Both the position numbers and the translations under genes were made by a program. The notes beneath the pieces were generated by a model. It ran no database searches. It had not been told where the DNA came from and saw only the letters and a list, made by a program, of their open reading frames with translations. From assembly GCF_002563695.1 (NCBI RefSeq), contig NZ_PDJI01000004.1:2108001-2172000 (forward strand): a stretch of 64,000 bases of DNA. The letters are read 5' to 3'. Source of the DNA: Georgenia soli (GTDB lineage: Bacteria; Actinomycetota; Actinomycetes; Actinomycetales; Actinomycetaceae). Position 1 is the first letter of the stretch. Every line of letters begins with the position of its first letter. Below are positions 7,854-16,018 of the stretch, one piece after another.

Positions 7854-9221
7854 CGCCAGCCACCGGTCGAGGGCGGCGACGGTCAGCCGGACCACCTCGT
7901 CGAGCGTGCCGGGCTCCTCGAACAGGTGCGTGGCGCCCGGGACGACGTCGAGCTCCACCGGTCCGGGGATCGCGGCCGCCGCCCGCCGGTTGAGGTCGAG
8001 CACCTGGTGGTCGAGGCCGCCGACCACGAGGAGCACGGGCACGACGACGCGCCCGAGCGCGCCGCCCGCCAGGTCGGGCCGCCCGCCGCGGGAGACGACG
8101 CCGACGACGGCGGAGCGTTCCGCCGCGGTGATCAGCGCCGCCGCCGCACCCGTGCTGGCACCGAACGTGATCACCGGCAGGTCGGTCCCGTGCTCCGCCG
8201 TCCACCAGTCCACCGCGCCGGTCAGGCGGGTGGCGAGGAGGCCGATGTCGAAGCGCAGCTCACGGGTGCGCAGGTCGACGCGTTCCTCGTCCTCGGTGAG
8301 CAGGTCCATGAGCAGCGTCGCGTACCCGGCCCGGTTGAGCGCCGCGGCCACGTGCCGGTTGCGTGGGCTGTGGCGCCCGCTGCCCGACCCGTGCGCGAAG
8401 ACGACGACGGCCCGCGGCCTCCCCGGCACGGTGAGGTCGGCGTCGAGGGTCGCCCAGCCCACGGGGATCCGGACCGCGTCCTCGAGGACCGGCCGGTCCC
8501 CGCGGGGCGCGGCGTCGCCGCCGGCGCGTGGTGCGCCGTCGTCACGCCCGGCACTGTCCCACTGCGCGCGCGAGGTGGCGAGCAGGTCCCGCACCTCCGC
8601 GTCGGAGGTCTGGGAGAAGTCGTAGTAGCCCTGCCCCACCCCGTAGAACGGTTCCGGCGCCCAGGCGCAGACGACGTCGTCGGCCTCCTGGCCCACCACC
8701 GCGCAGCTCGACGCCGACCCCACGGGCACGGCAACAACGAGCCGCGCGGGCTCCTGGCGGCGCAGCGCCGCGATGGCCGCCCGCATGGACGACCCCGTGG
8801 CGAGCCCGTCGTCGACCAGGATCACCACCTTGCCGCGCACGGGCACCGGCGGGCGGTCACCGCGGTAGAGCTCCTCCCGCCGTCGCAGCTCGGCACGCTC
8901 CGCGGTCAGCACCCGCTGGAACGCGTGCTCGCGCACCCCGGTGTGCCCGAGGACGCGCTCGTTGCGCACGAGCACCACGTCCTCGCCCACGCCGGTGATG
9001 GCGCCCATCGCCAGCTCGGGCTGGCCCGGCACGCCGAGCTTGCGCACCACCACCACGTCGAGCGGCGCCCCCAGGGCCTGCGCGACCACCGCGGCCACCG
9101 GGACACCGCCGCGTGGCAGGCCGAGCACGACGACGTCGTCCCGACCCGCGTACTCGGCCAGCTGGTCGGCGAGGTCCCGCCCGGCCTCGCGACGGTCGGC
9201 GTACGGCTCCTGGCGCGTCAT
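7839..9221 (-). CDS. Phosphoribosyltransferase-dienelactone hydrolase fusion
   Basis: A 460-residue two-domain protein. Residues 1-220 are a type I phosphoribosyltransferase with GLPRGGVPVA at 34-43 and the PRPP loop VVILVDDGLATGSS at 132-145. Residues 245-460 are an alpha/beta hydrolase with FAHGSGSGRHSPRN at about 275-288, nucleophile Ser356 in GASTG, and GGLDHQV plus a late His in GATHLF as the other triad elements. The same fusion occurs in actinobacteria such as M. tuberculosis Rv0571c, often among stress genes. ATG 9221 is chosen because the PRT domain starts there. The joint reaction is unknown. Confidence 0.88.
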   Translation of the reverse strand: MTRQEPYADRREAGRDLADQLAEYAGRDDVVVLGLPRGGVPVAAVVAQALGAPLDVVVVRKLGVPGQPELAMGAITGVGEDVVLVRNERVLGHTGVREHAFQRVLTAERAELRRREELYRGDRPPVPVRGKVVILVDDGLATGSSMRAAIAALRRQEPARLVVAVPVGSASSCAVVGQEADDVVCAWAPEPFYGVGQGYYDFSQTSDAEVRDLLATSRAQWDSAGRDDGAPRAGGDAAPRGDRPVLEDAVRIPVGWATLDADLTVPGRPRAVVVFAHGSGSGRHSPRNRHVAAALNRAGYATLLMDLLTEDEERVDLRTRELRFDIGLLATRLTGAVDWWTAEHGTDLPVITFGASTGAAAALITAAERSAVVGVVSRGGRPDLAGGALGRVVVPVLLVVGGLDHQVLDLNRRAAAAIPGPVELDVVPGATHLFEEPGTLDEVVRLTVAALDRWLASPAG

Positions 9222-9316
9222 TGCTCCGTCCCCTGCCCGTCGGCGCCCCGGCCGACGAGGCGAGCGTAGGCACGGCGTGACCCGCGGCGCAGCAGGTCGA
9301 CGCGCGTGCCGCGGCG

Positions 9317-9694
9317 TCAGCCCGTCGTCGCTGATCCCTTCGGCGCCTGGTAGAGCCCGAACGGCGAGCCCTGGTCGTCCCGACACAGCACGAAGCGGCC
9401 GTACGAGGCCTGGACCTCCTCGTCGCCCTCGACGTCGGTGCCGTCCACCGACCCGCCGAGCTCGCGGACCCGGGCGACGGCGGCGTCGATGTCGTCGACC
9501 CGGAAGAACAGGTACGGCGACGCGCCGGCGTCGCCGCCGTGGATCCCGCCCGGCACGTTGGGCGTGGTGATCATGCCGCCGTCGCCGCCGGAAGGGCCGC
9601 GCGAGAACGCCCAGCCGAACAGCGACTCGTAGAACCTGCGACCGCGGGCGGCGTCCTGGACGCCGAGCTCGAAGAAGGCCAGCTCACCGGACAT
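9317..9694 (-). CDS. VOC (glyoxalase/bleomycin-resistance fold) family protein
   Basis: A 125-residue vicinal-oxygen-chelate protein with two beta-alpha-beta-beta-beta modules: GELAFFELGVQDAARGRRFYESLFGWAF at residues 2-29, and SPYLFFRVDDIDAAVARVRELGG near residue 60 followed by GRFVLCRDDQGSPFGLY. Many members lack enzymatic metal ligands and bind small molecules, and the function cannot be decided here. ATG 9694 has an AGGGAAGGG stretch upstream. It is transcribed in the same direction as the hydrolase fusion, about 95 bp upstream of it. Confidence 0.82.
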   Translation of the reverse strand: MSGELAFFELGVQDAARGRRFYESLFGWAFSRGPSGGDGGMITTPNVPGGIHGGDAGASPYLFFRVDDIDAAVARVRELGGSVDGTDVEGDEEVQASYGRFVLCRDDQGSPFGLYQAPKGSATTG

Positions 9695-9741
9695 CGTCGT
9701 CCCTTCCCTCGTCAGGACCGTCACGCTACGGAAGGTCCTCG

Positions 9742-10518
9742 TCAGCGGGCAAGGGCGCGCATGTCTCCGGAGCCCGACCCGCTTCCGACGCTCGGTGCCT
9801 CGGTGAGGGGCGAGGGCCTGAACCCCTTGACCACCAGGTAGACGCCGAGCGAGAGCTCCCAGAAGAAGATCCCGGGCAGAGCGACCAGGGACAGCAGCGA
9901 GAACTGGTCGTTGATGCCGAACATCGTCGCGGTGTTGGACGCGAGGAGCAGCGGCGCCCCGACGAGACCCATCAGCGGGATCACGCGCGGCACGAGCCGG
10001 GACCGGTACATCAGCGTGCCCAGGAGCAGGGCGTTGGCGACGGCGAGGCCCGGCCCGAACAGGAAGGACCAGTCACGGACCGCGACGAGCGCCGCCCCGA
10101 CGGCGATCAGCGATCCCGCGTCCGCACCGGCCGTGCCGCCGAGGTCCTGCCGCAGGGTGACGACCGCGAGGAGGCTCATGACGCCGACGAAGATGATCGC
10201 GGCCTCGAGGATCCGGGCCGCGACGAAGCCGAGGGCGAGAGCCTCGCTCTGCCGCCTGACCACGGGGAACAGCACGACGGCGGTGCCGATGCAGGCCAGG
10301 GCGTTGACGATGTCGAGAAGGCCGCCGAGAAGGACGCGTGTGTCCTGGCCCGGCCCGACGATGTAGCTCGGGTCGTTCAGCACCGGGTCGAGCAGGAAGA
10401 CGGCGGGGATCGACGCCAGGAAGGTGGTCAGGTAGAGCGCACCCGCCAGCAGCGCGATCTTCCTCGGCGAGCTCATGCGGGTTCTGGCTGGCGTCTCGGT
10501 GGGCGCGGTGGGGGCCAT
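9742..10518 (-). CDS. DUF4386 family membrane protein
   Basis: A 258-residue integral membrane protein with six to seven hydrophobic helices. KIALLAGALYLTTFLASIP at the N-terminus, ILEAAIIFVGVMSLLAVV, LFGPGLAVANALLLGTLMYRSRLVPRVIPLMGLVGAPLL in the middle and SLGVYLVVKGFRPSP at the end are the layout of DUF4386, a family of unknown function usually found next to regulators. It is divergent from the TetR gene at 10629, and the 110-bp gap holds two palindromic operators, so it is almost certainly the regulator's target. ATG 10518 has AGAGAAGA upstream. Confidence 0.85.
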   Translation of the reverse strand: MAPTAPTETPARTRMSSPRKIALLAGALYLTTFLASIPAVFLLDPVLNDPSYIVGPGQDTRVLLGGLLDIVNALACIGTAVVLFPVVRRQSEALALGFVAARILEAAIIFVGVMSLLAVVTLRQDLGGTAGADAGSLIAVGAALVAVRDWSFLFGPGLAVANALLLGTLMYRSRLVPRVIPLMGLVGAPLLLASNTATMFGINDQFSLLSLVALPGIFFWELSLGVYLVVKGFRPSPLTEAPSVGSGSGSGDMRALAR

Positions 10519-10548
10519 GTCGGTCTTCTCTCTCGTGGGGCACGGCAG

Positions 10549-10589
10549 GTGTACGCCGTACACCCAGAAGATAGGTGTACGCAGTACAC
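10549..10589. promoter_or_regulatory. Paired TetR operators
   Basis: Two near-identical 15-bp perfect palindromes, GTGTAC-GCC-GTACAC (10549-10563) and GTGTAC-GCA-GTACAC (10575-10589), have centres 26 bp apart. They lie between the divergent DUF4386 and TetR genes and fit the dimer footprints of a TetR-family autorepressor controlling both promoters. Confidence 0.8.
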
Positions 10590-10628
10590 TCGTCAAGGGG
10601 TTTGGTCGACTGATCGGAAGGCGGGGGA

Positions 10629-11327
10629 ATGATGGAGGCTTCTCAGGTCGGGACGACGCGACGCCCCCTCAGCCGGGACCGCGTGCTGCGGGCCGGCGTC
10701 GCCCTCGCCGACGAGGAGGGCATCGAGGCGCTGAGCATGCGCCGCCTGGCCCAGCGCCTGGGCGTCGTCCCGATGGCGCTCTACAAGCACGTGGCCAACA
10801 AGGAGGAGCTCCTCGACGGCATGGTCGACGTCGTCGTCTCCGAGATCGACCCGCCCCTGGAGGCGGCCGACTGGCGGGCCGCCGTGCGGGAGCGGGTGCT
10901 CTCCGCGAGGCGGGTGCTGCTGCGTCACCCGTGGGCGCGGCCCGTCATCGAGACGCGCACCGGCGCCTCACCGGCGGTGCTGGACCACATGGACTCGCTC
11001 GTGGCGATGTTCCGCGCCGGCGGCTTCTCGGCGGAGCTGACCCATCACGTGATGCACGCGCTCGGCAGCCGGATGTGGGGCTTCACCCAGGAGGTCTTCC
11101 CGAGCGCCCCGCCGCCCGAGGACCCGGCGCTGCGAGAGGCGATGTTCCGCCAGGTGACCTCGCGGTGGCCGCACATCGCCGAGATCGCCGGTGCCGGAGC
11201 CGCCCACCGCGCGGACTACGTGGTCGGCGGCGGCTGCGACGACCAGTTCGAGTTCGAGTTCACGCTCGACCTCCTGCTGGACGGGTTCGAGCGGCTCCGT
11301 CAGCAGGACTGGCGTCCCCGCGCCTGA
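10629..11327 (+). CDS. TetR/AcrR family regulator (TetR_C_1 type)
   Basis: A 232-residue repressor. The N-terminal helix-turn-helix spans about residues 14-62, with LSMRRLAQRLGVVPMALYKHVANKEELLDGM as helices 2-4; the long all-helical C-terminal domain (AVLDHMDSLVAMFRAGGFSAELTHHVMHALGS) resembles the TetR_C_1 ligand-binding class. The divergent DUF4386 gene and two matching palindromes upstream indicate local autoregulation. A second ATG follows directly at 10632. The ligand is unknown. Confidence 0.9.
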   Translation: MMEASQVGTTRRPLSRDRVLRAGVALADEEGIEALSMRRLAQRLGVVPMALYKHVANKEELLDGMVDVVVSEIDPPLEAADWRAAVRERVLSARRVLLRHPWARPVIETRTGASPAVLDHMDSLVAMFRAGGFSAELTHHVMHALGSRMWGFTQEVFPSAPPPEDPALREAMFRQVTSRWPHIAEIAGAGAAHRADYVVGGGCDDQFEFEFTLDLLLDGFERLRQQDWRPRA

Positions 11328-11490
11328 GGCGTCCGCCCCGAACGACATTTCGGTCATGGGCGGTCCCCGGTACGGTGTGAGCGGCGACGGGGCCAGGCCA
11401 CGAACCGGGGACACCAGCTCCCGCCCCGACGCCGTGTTTCTGACCGGCGTGCGGGGTGATCCCCGGCACGTGAGCGAAGGAGCTTCACGG

Positions 11491-12249
11491 ATGGAACTTT
11501 CCGGCACTGCCGCCGTCGTCACGGGCGGCGCCTCCGGCCTGGGGGCGGCCACCGTCACGGCACTGGCCGACGGCGGAGCCGCCGTCTTCGCCGTCGACCT
11601 GCCCGCCGCCCTCGAGCGGGCGACCCGGCACGACGGCGTGGAGTACCTCGCCGCCGACGTCACGGACCACGACCAGCTGCGCGCCGCCGTCGCCACCGCG
11701 GCGGAGGGACCGGCGCCGCTGCGGATCGCCGTCAGCTGCGCGGGCATCGCGCCGGGCGCGCGACTGCTCGGCAGGCAGGGCGTGCACGACCCGGCGCTGT
11801 TCGCCAAGGTCGTGGGTGTCAATTTGGTGGGCACGTTCCACCTCCTCGCCCTTGCCGCGGAGCGGATCGCCGCCACCGAGCCCGACGGCGACGGGCAGCG
11901 CGGCGTCATCGTCAACACCGCGTCCGTGGCCGCCTTCGAGGGGCAGGTGGGCCAGGTGGCGTACGCCGCCTCGAAGGGCGGGGTGGTCGGGCTGACCCTG
12001 CCCGCCGCCCGCGACCTCGCCCAGCACGGCATCCGGGTGTGCACCATCGCGCCGGGCATCGTCGACACCCCGATGATGGGGCAGATCGACGAGGAGTTCC
12101 GCGCCCGGCTGGCCGCCGGCGTGCCTTTCCCGCAGCGGCTGGCGCGGCCCGAGGAGTACGCGAAGCTCGTGCTCGCGATCGTCGACCACGACTACCTCAA
12201 CGGCGAGACCGTCCGCATGGACGGCGCCCTGCGCATGGCGCCGCGCTGA
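11491..12249 (+). CDS. Short-chain dehydrogenase (3-hydroxyacyl-CoA dehydrogenase type 2-like)
   Basis: A 252-residue classical SDR. The cofactor motif TGGASGLG lies at residues 11-18, the Asp36 after beta-2 favours NAD over NADP, and the catalytic Ser145, Tyr158 and Lys162 (YAASK) are in place; APGIVDTPMM near 195 is also canonical. The insert around residues 86-100 (APGARLLGRQG) resembles type II 3-hydroxyacyl-CoA dehydrogenases. GAAGGAG lies 8 bp before ATG 11491. An acyl-CoA dehydrogenase follows 13 bp downstream, so the pair probably carries out consecutive oxidation steps of fatty-acid or branched-chain acyl-CoA degradation (inference). Confidence 0.9.
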   Translation: MELSGTAAVVTGGASGLGAATVTALADGGAAVFAVDLPAALERATRHDGVEYLAADVTDHDQLRAAVATAAEGPAPLRIAVSCAGIAPGARLLGRQGVHDPALFAKVVGVNLVGTFHLLALAAERIAATEPDGDGQRGVIVNTASVAAFEGQVGQVAYAASKGGVVGLTLPAARDLAQHGIRVCTIAPGIVDTPMMGQIDEEFRARLAAGVPFPQRLARPEEYAKLVLAIVDHDYLNGETVRMDGALRMAPR

Positions 12250-12262
12250 GGGGGGCGAGGAC

Positions 12263-13609
12263 ATGACCGACACGCTGCCCCGCGTCCCCGCCGCCTCCCC
12301 GTCCGCGCCGGCACCGGCCGCCGTGCCCATGGAGCCGCCCACGCCACCCTCCCCCGCGCCGGCGCCCACCGCCGCCCCCTCACCGGCCACCACGTCCACA
12401 CCCGCCGCGTCGCCGGCCGCCGTGAGATCGGCACCACCGTCGCCTGCCCACGGCGGGTTCGCGGAGCTGGACCTGCTCGGCGCCGCCGGGCTCCTCGACC
12501 AGCACGAGCGGGCCCGTCTCGCCGACGTCCACCACCTGGCCCAGACACTCTTGCGCCGTCAGTCGGTCGACCCGTGGAACCGCGAGGAGTTCGCCCCGGA
12601 CCTCCTCGCCGTCCTGGCCGACGCCGGGCTCGGCGCGCTCCAGCTCGAGGGCACCAGTGCCCTGTTCCGCGGGCTCGTCCACGCGGAGGTCGCCCGCGCG
12701 GACCTGTCGATGTCGACCGTACTGGGCGTCCACAACGAGCTCGTCGTCGGGGTGGTCGACGCGCTCGGCTCCCCGGAGCAGCGCCGCGCCCTGCTCCCCC
12801 GGCTGGCCGCCATGCGCAGCCTCGGTGCGTTCGCGCTCACCGAGCCGGAGCACGGCTCCGACGTCGCCCGCGGGCTGACCACGACGGCGCGGCGCGACGG
12901 CACCGACTGGGTCCTCGACGGCGCCAAGCGGTGGATCGGACTGGCCACGGTGGCCGAGTTCGCGATCGTCTGGGCGCGCGACGTCGCCGACGGGACGGTC
13001 CGGGCGTTCGTCGTCGGGACCGACCTTCCCGGCTTCGCCGCCGTCCCGATCAGGAACAAGATTGGGCTGCGCATCATGCAGAACGCCGACGTCACGCTCG
13101 ACGGCGTCCGCGTGCCCGAGAGCAGCCGCCTGCCCGGCGCGGTGGGGTTCGGCGCCGTCAACACGGTGCTGCGCCACTCCCGCGCCTGGGTCGGCTGGCA
13201 GGCGGTGGGGCTGCAGCTCGCGGCGCTGGAGGTCGCCCGGTCCTACGTGCGCGAGCGCCAGCAGTTCGGCCGGCCGCTGGCCGGGTTCCAGCTGGTGCAG
13301 CAGTCCCTCGCCCGGATGGCCGGCAACGCCGCCTCCTCGCTCGCGCTCATGGTGCAGGTGGCGCGGCTGCAGGACGCCGGGACGCTGGAGATGGCGCACG
13401 CCGCGATGGTCAAGGCCACCTGCACCGCCCAGGCCCGGGAGACCGTGGCGCTCGGCCGGAACCTGCTCGGCGGCAACGGCATGACCACCGACTACGAGAT
13501 GGCCAAACTCTTCGGCGACGCGGAGGCCATGTACACCTACGAGGGGACGCAGGAGATCAACCAGCTCATCGTGGGCCGGGCCCTGACGGGGGTGTCGGCG
13601 TTCGTCTGA
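12263..13609 (+). CDS. Acyl-CoA dehydrogenase with Pro/Ala-rich N-terminal extension
   Basis: A 448-residue flavoprotein. After an unusual low-complexity tail of about 60 residues made almost only of Pro, Ala, Ser and Thr, the acyl-CoA dehydrogenase fold begins at FAELDLLGAAGLL. FALTEPEHGSDVA near 190 and RWIGLATVAEFAIVWAR are flavin-contact strands, and Glu427 in YTYEGTQEIN is the likely catalytic base in the position used by glutaryl-CoA-type enzymes. It forms an operon with the SDR upstream. The next in-frame start is internal to the low-complexity tail (ATG 12329), so the extension could be shorter. Confidence 0.9.
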   Translation: MTDTLPRVPAASPSAPAPAAVPMEPPTPPSPAPAPTAAPSPATTSTPAASPAAVRSAPPSPAHGGFAELDLLGAAGLLDQHERARLADVHHLAQTLLRRQSVDPWNREEFAPDLLAVLADAGLGALQLEGTSALFRGLVHAEVARADLSMSTVLGVHNELVVGVVDALGSPEQRRALLPRLAAMRSLGAFALTEPEHGSDVARGLTTTARRDGTDWVLDGAKRWIGLATVAEFAIVWARDVADGTVRAFVVGTDLPGFAAVPIRNKIGLRIMQNADVTLDGVRVPESSRLPGAVGFGAVNTVLRHSRAWVGWQAVGLQLAALEVARSYVRERQQFGRPLAGFQLVQQSLARMAGNAASSLALMVQVARLQDAGTLEMAHAAMVKATCTAQARETVALGRNLLGGNGMTTDYEMAKLFGDAEAMYTYEGTQEINQLIVGRALTGVSAFV

Positions 13610-13639
13610 CCGGTTGTCGGCGTCGTGGGACCGGCGCCC

Positions 13640-14296
13640 TCACCCGAGGGACGACGGCGGAGCGGCCGCCTCCACCTCCACGGTGCTGACCACCGTCACG
13701 TGGCTGGGACCGGCGGGCGTGGAGCTGAAACCGAAGCGGGCGGGCGGGTCGACGGGGCGGAGGTCGCCGAGCTCGGTGCCGTCCCAGCGGAGCCGCGCGG
13801 CGGCCACCCGCCGGAAGTCCCGGGCGGCGTACCACTCGCGCCGCCCGCCGCCCGCGGTCCCCACGGTGCGCACACCGGGCAGCACCGCCGCGGCCAGGGG
13901 GTCGGTCAGCCGGGCCCAGCCGGGGCTCTCGGCCAGCGGGCCGGGGACGGCCCGGAGCAGGTGTCCGAGCGCCGTCCGTCCGCCGACGACGAACCACAGG
14001 TCGAGGGGACCGGCCCGGACGGCCCGCCGGTCGCCGTCGGCGGTCACGGTGACCGACGTGGTCACGACCTCGTCGAAGACGTAGGTGGCGGAGACGAACT
14101 CGGCGACGTCGTCGTCCGGGGCGAGGAGCACACGGTGGCCGTCCGCGCGCTCGAGCATGACGTCCGCGAAGGCGCCGAACGGCGAGACCGGCCAGTGCCC
14201 GACGACGGCGCGAGTGCCCTCGCGGGTACCCAGGCCGGTGATGCTGCCGGCGAAGCGCTGGCGGGTGCGGCGGGGACCGGGCGATCGGGGACGCAT
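13640..14296 (-). CDS. Conserved hypothetical protein
   Basis: A 218-residue soluble protein not assigned to a named family. It is rich in beta-strand segments (GSITGLGTREGTRAVVGHWP, FADVMLERADGHRVLLAPDDDVAEFVS, VVTTSVTVTADGDRRAVRAGPLDLWFVVG) and contains an aromatic patch RREWYAARDFRRV. There is no signal peptide or membrane segment. ATG 14296 is the first start before the continuous strand pattern. It converges on the acyl-CoA dehydrogenase with a 30-bp gap. Function unknown. Confidence 0.7.
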   Translation of the reverse strand: MRPRSPGPRRTRQRFAGSITGLGTREGTRAVVGHWPVSPFGAFADVMLERADGHRVLLAPDDDVAEFVSATYVFDEVVTTSVTVTADGDRRAVRAGPLDLWFVVGGRTALGHLLRAVPGPLAESPGWARLTDPLAAAVLPGVRTVGTAGGGRREWYAARDFRRVAAARLRWDGTELGDLRPVDPPARFGFSSTPAGPSHVTVVSTVEVEAAAPPSSLG

Positions 14297-14396
14297 CCGC
14301 TCACGGTAACGAGCGGACCCGGGGCACGGCGCGGGGGCCGCTACGCCGTCGGCCCTCCGGCCGGGCCGGACTCCACGCGCACCTCGAGGCGCCGGT

Positions 14397-14615
14397 TCAG
14401 CCGGGGGCTGCGAGCGCCTCGGGCCCCCGGGCACCCCGGAGCAGCCTCGCCTGGTAGGCGACGGCCGCCGCGACGAGCATGAACCAGCCGAGGACGACGG
14501 GGCCGAGGTAGAGGCCCGCGTCGCAGAAGAGCTGCCTGCAGTCGTTGCGCGACTCCTGCCACCCGTCGAAGGTCGTGCCGGCACCGACCATGACGGCGCC
14601 CAGGGAGAAGACCAT
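14397..14615 (-). CDS. Small two-helix membrane protein, probably frameshifted at its N-terminus
   Basis: At least 72 residues: a first hydrophobic helix MVFSLGAVMVGAG, a short loop with paired Cys (NDCRQLFCDAG), a second helix YLGPVVLGWFMLVAAAVAY and a basic tail. No ATG in this frame has a ribosome site; a TTG at 14624 is the only alternative. In another frame, ATG 14737 has GAAGGAG 5 bp upstream and runs up to this reading frame; one extra base near 14645 would join them into a protein of about 113 residues. The true start is therefore uncertain. Function unknown. Confidence 0.5.
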   Translation of the reverse strand: MVFSLGAVMVGAGTTFDGWQESRNDCRQLFCDAGLYLGPVVLGWFMLVAAAVAYQARLLRGARGPEALAAPG

Positions 14616-14768
14616 CGCCGGCAAGGTCCACCACCACGCCCTCCTCGCTCCGGCAGGCGTAGCGGCGACCCCGGGCGGGGAACGGGCCCGCTCCGACTGC
14701 CCGTTCGCCGGCGGAGAGCCACGGGACCGGGCACCATGGGGGCTCCTTCAGCGGCGGAAGGAGCGGCG

Positions 14769-15551
14769 ATGGTGCCGGGTGCCCCGACCCTCACGGCGCA
14801 GCGGACGCTGCGGCGACGACGCGTGGCGGTCTCGGTCCGTGTGGCGGCGGTCGTGACGCTCCTTGCCTCGGCCGTGCTGGGCATCCAGGCGGCGTGGTCG
14901 CGGTGGTCGGTGTGCTTCGTGGGCGGGGAACCGCCGGTGGCCGGGCTGCCGGAGGACGGCGCCGGCGGCTGCGTGGCGCTCCAGAACCACCTGTACGACT
15001 ACACCTTCCCCACCGAGCCCTGGGTGCCGATCGCCGACGCCGCGCAGCGGGAGGGGCTGAGCCTCATGGCGCTCGGGGTTGCGGTCCTGCTCGTCTCCCT
15101 CTCCGTGGTGGACCGGTGGTCCGTCTCGTTGCCCACCGTGGCCGGCGGTGCCGCCATCGGCGCCACGTGGCTGGCCGCCGGGGTGCCGACGCTGCAGAGC
15201 GGGCTGGCCGGGAAGCCGGTCGACGTGGGTCCGCCCGGTGCGGTGGCCGCGCTGATCTTGCTCGTTCCCCTGGTGCCGGTCGGCCTCGCCGTGCTGTCCT
15301 GGCGCCGCGCCGCAGCAGGGTTCGACCCGGACGGCAGGCTCCTCGCGGTGTTCTGGCTGGCGATGGTGGCGACGCATCCCCTCGCAGAGTTCTTCATCAC
15401 GCTGACGCTGTGGGCGTCGCACGACTCGTCGCCGTTGTCGGGCTTCTTCCGGTGCGCCGTCGTCGCGGTCGGCGCGTGCACCGTCGCCGCGACCCTGGTC
15501 CCGGCGCACAGACGGCCCCGGCTCCCCCGCCGCTCGGGTGCCGGGGCCTGA
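14769..15551 (+). CDS. Membrane protein of unknown family, paralogue of the 62345-63208 gene
   Basis: A 260-residue protein with about six membrane helices. An extracytoplasmic loop after helix 1 carries Cys residues (SVCFVGGEPP, GGCVALQNHLYD) and leads to the strongly conserved block PWVPIADAAQREGLSLMALG near residue 90; LTLWASHDSSPLSGFFRC near 215 is the second conserved block. Both blocks recur in the protein at 62345-63208. ATG 14769 has GGAAGGAG 5 bp upstream. It lies divergent to the small membrane gene, with start regions that mirror each other. Function unknown. Confidence 0.75.
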   Translation: MVPGAPTLTAQRTLRRRRVAVSVRVAAVVTLLASAVLGIQAAWSRWSVCFVGGEPPVAGLPEDGAGGCVALQNHLYDYTFPTEPWVPIADAAQREGLSLMALGVAVLLVSLSVVDRWSVSLPTVAGGAAIGATWLAAGVPTLQSGLAGKPVDVGPPGAVAALILLVPLVPVGLAVLSWRRAAAGFDPDGRLLAVFWLAMVATHPLAEFFITLTLWASHDSSPLSGFFRCAVVAVGACTVAATLVPAHRRPRLPRRSGAGA

Positions 15552-15565
15552 CGGGCTTCGGCGGC

Positions 15566-15907
15566 TCAGCTGGCGGGGTCGTGCCCGAACGCGCGGACCT
15601 CCTGCGCACACCGGCAGGCGTGCGCGAACTTCGCGGCCCACTCGAGCGCCGCCTCGTAGGAGGGCAGCTCCAGCACCGTGTAACCGCCCTCGATCTGGCT
15701 CGTCTGCGGGTACGTTCCCTCGGTCACGGTCCCGTCGGCATCGACGACGACGGGCGGCACGCTCTCGTCGATGCCGCCACCGAACACCCAGACCCCGGCG
15801 TCCTTCGCGTCCTGCGCGACCGCGTGCGCGGCGTCCGCGACCGCCTGCAGCTCCCCCTCGGGGACGTCTATGGCTTCGCTCGGGAAGGAGATCAGGTACT
15901 TCGTCAT
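15566..15907 (-). CDS. YCII-related (DGPF-type) protein
   Basis: A 113-residue ferredoxin-like-fold protein of the YCII family. MTKYLISFPSEAID is the first strand, VFGGGIDESVPPVVVDADG the second, and the family's DGPF position reads TEGTYPQTSQIEGGYTVLEL, so the motif is degenerate. A C-terminal helix (SYEAALEWAAKFAHACRCAQEV) carries two Cys. No ECF sigma factor is adjacent, unlike the YCII gene at 47986. Enzymatic activity is unproven for most members. It converges on the membrane gene with a 14-bp gap. Confidence 0.8.
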   Translation of the reverse strand: MTKYLISFPSEAIDVPEGELQAVADAAHAVAQDAKDAGVWVFGGGIDESVPPVVVDADGTVTEGTYPQTSQIEGGYTVLELPSYEAALEWAAKFAHACRCAQEVRAFGHDPAS

Positions 15908-16018
15908 CGAGCCGACTCCCTGTTCGCGCAGCAGCGGTCGGCCTCATCATCGTCGAGGCCGGTGCGTGGCGCACCGACTTTGTGGAGAGGTCTTCGGCCG
16001 ACGGGCCGTTGACGACGC

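Noticed and set aside
14341..14637. GTG-started 98-residue minus frame with a GAGGAGG upstream
   Set aside because: Arg/Leu-rich shadow of the two-helix membrane protein frame, with no membrane segment of its own.
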